Positions 6,821 through 8,432 of a stretch of 8,432 nucleotides of DNA are shown here, piece after piece. Below the pieces are notes generated by a model that saw only the letters and a program-made list of their open reading frames with translations, had not been told where the DNA came from and made no database searches. The position numbers were made by a program, and so were the translations under genes. Origin of the DNA: a candidate division TA06 bacterium (lineage in GTDB: Bacteria > Ratteibacteria > UBA8468 > MWAK01); NCBI GenBank assembly GCA_022704925.1, contig JAKJFK010000069.1, forward strand, positions 1 to 8,432, written 5' to 3'. Numbering within the stretch: the first letter of the stretch is position 1; every line of letters begins with the position of its first letter.

Positions 6821-6918
6821 AGCCGGCCCGGCCGCGGCTCCCGGTGTTCAATTGAAATTCAGACAGCCGGCCGCGCAGACCTTTTCGCTCACCCCCGGTC
6901 ATTGACCGGCCCTGGCCG
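6821..6918. other. Intergenic region between the M48 gene and the CDF remnant
   Basis: This 98-bp gap holds a GC-rich stretch that could form a weak stem just after the peptidase stop but has no T-run, so it is not a good terminator. It also has a perfect 10-bp AT palindrome TTCAATTGAA (6847-6856) and the inverted repeat listed separately at 6895-6909. No coding potential or clear promoter was seen. Confidence 0.5.
6895..6909. repeat. Perfect 15-bp inverted repeat ahead of the CDF gene
   Basis: CCGGTCA (6895-6901), one base T, then TGACCGG (6903-6909) form a perfect 7-bp-arm dyad that ends 9 bases before the CDF start codon. No T-run follows, so it is not a terminator. The short symmetrical spacing suits a dimeric repressor site. 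The half-site CCGGTCA also occurs at 273-279 in the pump operator region, again followed closely by TGAC. Function is unproven. Confidence 0.4.
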
Positions 6919-7726
6919 ATGGAAAGATTCGCGATTGGAAGGCGCAATATCATCTGGGCGCTGGCAATCAACCTGGCGCTCTTCGCCTTCAAGCTGTACG
7001 CCGGTCTGACCGGTGCGTCGCAGGCGATGGTGACCGACGCCTTCCACACCCTTTCCGATATTCTGGCCACCTCCATCGTCTTCTTCGGGCTGCTGATCGG
7101 GGGACGCCCTTCCGACCCCGATCATCCCTACGGCCATGGCAAATTCGAGACCATGGCCGCCGGTGCCCCGCCACTTCCATGTCCCGACCTTCCTGCCGCT
7201 GCTGGCCGCCATCTTTTCGATCGGACTCAAGGAGTTTCTTTACCAGTACACCATCCGGGTGGCGCGCCGCATCAACAGCACCGCCCTCCGGGCCGACGCC
7301 TGGCACCACCGCTCCGATGCCTTCTCTTCCATTCCGGCCTTCCTCGGCATCCTGGGCGCCCGGCTGGGTTTGCCTTTACTGGATCCGCTGGCGGCGATTC
7401 TGGTGGCCGTCTTCGTCATCCACGTCGGCCTGGTGATCGGCCAGGGCGTCTTCTCCGAACTGGTCGAGAGCGCCGTGGATGGGCCGACCCTGGAACGCAT
7501 CCAGACCGTGGCCGGATCGGTGGACGGCGTGCGCCACATCCACGACCTGGGCACCCGGATGCTGGGCCCCTCCATCATCGTTGACCTGCACATCCTGGTC
7601 GACGGCAATATCAGCGTTCAGCAGGGCCATGAGATCGCCGACCGGGTTGAACACCGTTTGAAGAAGGAGTTGCCGGCCATCAACCGGGTCACCGTTCACG
7701 TTGACCCGATCGGCCGGCTTACCTGA
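6919..7726 (+). pseudogene. Cation diffusion facilitator (CDF) transporter gene, frameshifted and lacking the TM3 region
   Basis: The first part (ATG 6919 to about 7161) encodes a good CDF N-terminus: GRRNIIWALAINLALFAFKLYAGL (TM1), a TM2 metal site H43-xxx-D47 within DAFHTLSD, and the conserved DPDHPYGHGKFETMAA. This frame then turns into low-complexity Pro/Arg-rich sequence. From about 7163 the CDF reading resumes in another frame: FLPLLAAIFSIGLKEFLYQYTIRVARRIN, the TM5 metal site HxxxD (7304-7318), TM6, and a full C-terminal cytoplasmic domain (GVRHIHDLGTRMLGP, VDLHILVD, VTVHVDP). Compared with E. coli FieF/YiiP, roughly 25 residues covering TM3 and the next loop are missing, so a deletion of 3n+2 bases near 7160-7175 explains both the loss and the frame change. 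Intact relatives export divalent metals such as Zn or Fe by proton exchange. As written it cannot make a normal transporter. An assembly error is an alternative. No Shine-Dalgarno is visible before 6919. Confidence 0.85.
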
Positions 7727-7738
7727 GGTCTCGGTACC

Positions 7739-8432
7739 ATGGGCGCTGATCTTTTCCAGGGAAAGGATGGGGGATCTGGAGCGGCCGCCGAGCGGCCTTA
7801 CACGGTCTCCGAATTGAGCCGGGAAATCAAGCACCGCCTGGAATCGGCCTTCCCGCTGGTCTGGGTGGAGGGCGAGGTGAGCTCCCTGCGCCAGCCCGTC
7901 TCCGGCCACCTTTATTTCAGCCTCAAGGATGCCGAAAGCCAGCTGCGGGTAGTCCTCTTCAAGGGCGCGGCCGCCGGCCTCCGCTTCAAACTGGCCGACG
8001 GTCTCCAGGTGCTGGTCTTCGGCAAGGTCTCCGCCTACGCCGGCCGCAGCGAGTACCAGGTGATCGCCCAGCTGGTCGAGCCGCGCGGTCTGGGCGCCCT
8101 CCAGCTGGAATTCGAGCGCCTCAAGAAGAAGCTGGCCGCCGAGGGTCTCTTCGCCCCGGAACGGAAACGGCCGATCCCGGTGCTGATTAAGCGGCTGGGC
8201 GTGGTTACCTCACCCAGCGGCGCCGCCGTGCGGGACATCCTGAAGGTGCTCAAGCGGCGCAATCCGGCCATCGAGGTGGTCATCTATCCGGCCCTGGTCC
8301 AGGGCAAGGGGGCGGCCGCCGAGATTGCCCGGGGCCTTGAGGAGTTGAACCGGCTGGGCGGTTTCGACGCCCTGCTGGTCAGCCGGGGCGGCGGCAGCCT
8401 GGAGGATCTCTGGGCCTTCAACGAGGAGCCGG
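7739..8432 (+). CDS. xseA: Exodeoxyribonuclease VII large subunit, N-terminal part (runs off right edge)
   Basis: The frame from ATG 7739 stays open to the window end (231 codons plus one base). After a non-conserved N-terminal tail of about 18 residues, the OB-fold DNA-binding domain spans roughly 20-113 (YTVSELSREIKHRLE, WVEGEVSSLRQPVSGHLYFSLKD, and YAGRSEYQV). The start of the catalytic domain follows, with the highly conserved RLGVVTSPSGAAVRDIL (from about 152) and VSRGGGSLEDLWAFNEE (214-230), which are diagnostic for XseA. With the small subunit XseB it forms exonuclease VII, a cytoplasmic enzyme that degrades single-stranded DNA from either end to short oligonucleotides, used in repair and recombination. 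TGAGGT (7724-7729) overlaps the CDF stop and serves as a Shine-Dalgarno 9 bases ahead of the ATG. The gene begins 12 bp after that stop, so it probably shares the upstream transcript. The E. coli enzyme is about 456 residues, so about half is present here. xseB, if adjacent, is beyond the edge. Confidence 0.96.
   Translation, partial: MGADLFQGKDGGSGAAAERPYTVSELSREIKHRLESAFPLVWVEGEVSSLRQPVSGHLYFSLKDAESQLRVVLFKGAAAGLRFKLADGLQVLVFGKVSAYAGRSEYQVIAQLVEPRGLGALQLEFERLKKKLAAEGLFAPERKRPIPVLIKRLGVVTSPSGAAVRDILKVLKRRNPAIEVVIYPALVQGKGAAAEIARGLEELNRLGGFDALLVSRGGGSLEDLWAFNEEP

Noticed and set aside
6821-6842. Possible terminator stem just after the M48 stop codon
   Set aside because: Only about five continuous base pairs form, and no T-run follows, so it does not meet the pattern of an intrinsic terminator.
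6919-7584. Reading the first CDF frame through to its own stop at 7584 as a real 221-residue protein
   Set aside because: After about residue 82 the frame becomes Pro/Arg/His-rich, while the overlapping frame carries conserved CDF sequence, so the tail is out-of-frame translation.

Overview
The window is GC-rich, densely coded DNA from a diderm (Gram-negative) bacterium. It encodes an outer-membrane TolC-type channel, an RND pump and a lipoprotein metallopeptidase. The gene style, with strong G/C bias at third codon positions and many short gaps or ATGA overlaps, fits Desulfobacterota/Desulfuromonadota or a related lineage. That placement is an impression, not something the sequence proves.

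Left part (1-5956): a divergent efflux locus. The N-terminal part of a TetR/AcrR repressor runs leftward off the window edge (231 to 1). To its right is an AT-rich control region. It holds a near-palindromic operator (264-281) that abuts a consensus sigma-70 promoter (TTGACA 281-286, TATAAT 305-310). A weaker divergent promoter may serve the repressor. After a leader of about 120 nt with a strong GC hairpin (336-387) come three co-directional genes: outer-membrane factor (434-1723), membrane-anchored periplasmic adaptor (1761-2849) and RND permease (2846-5956). Together they would form a tripartite pump spanning both membranes, repressed by the TetR protein until an effector binds it.

Middle (5957-6918): a lipoprotein M48 zinc metallopeptidase (6047-6820) of the LoiP/YcaL size class, with its own weak promoter candidate and a strong Shine-Dalgarno. 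A 98-bp gap follows, containing a perfect 7-bp-arm inverted repeat (6895-6909).

Right part (6919-8432): a cation diffusion facilitator (CDF) gene that is broken. Its N-terminal and C-terminal parts lie in different frames, and the transmembrane-3 region is missing. Twelve bases after its stop, the exonuclease VII large-subunit gene (xseA) begins and runs off the right edge.

No CRISPR array, tRNA, rRNA, insertion sequence or phage gene was seen, and nothing here amounts to a clearly new system. The points most worth a second look are the acidic residues where AcrB has its TM10 proton-relay lysine, the CDF lesion, and the operator, promoter and leader architecture of the pump operon.
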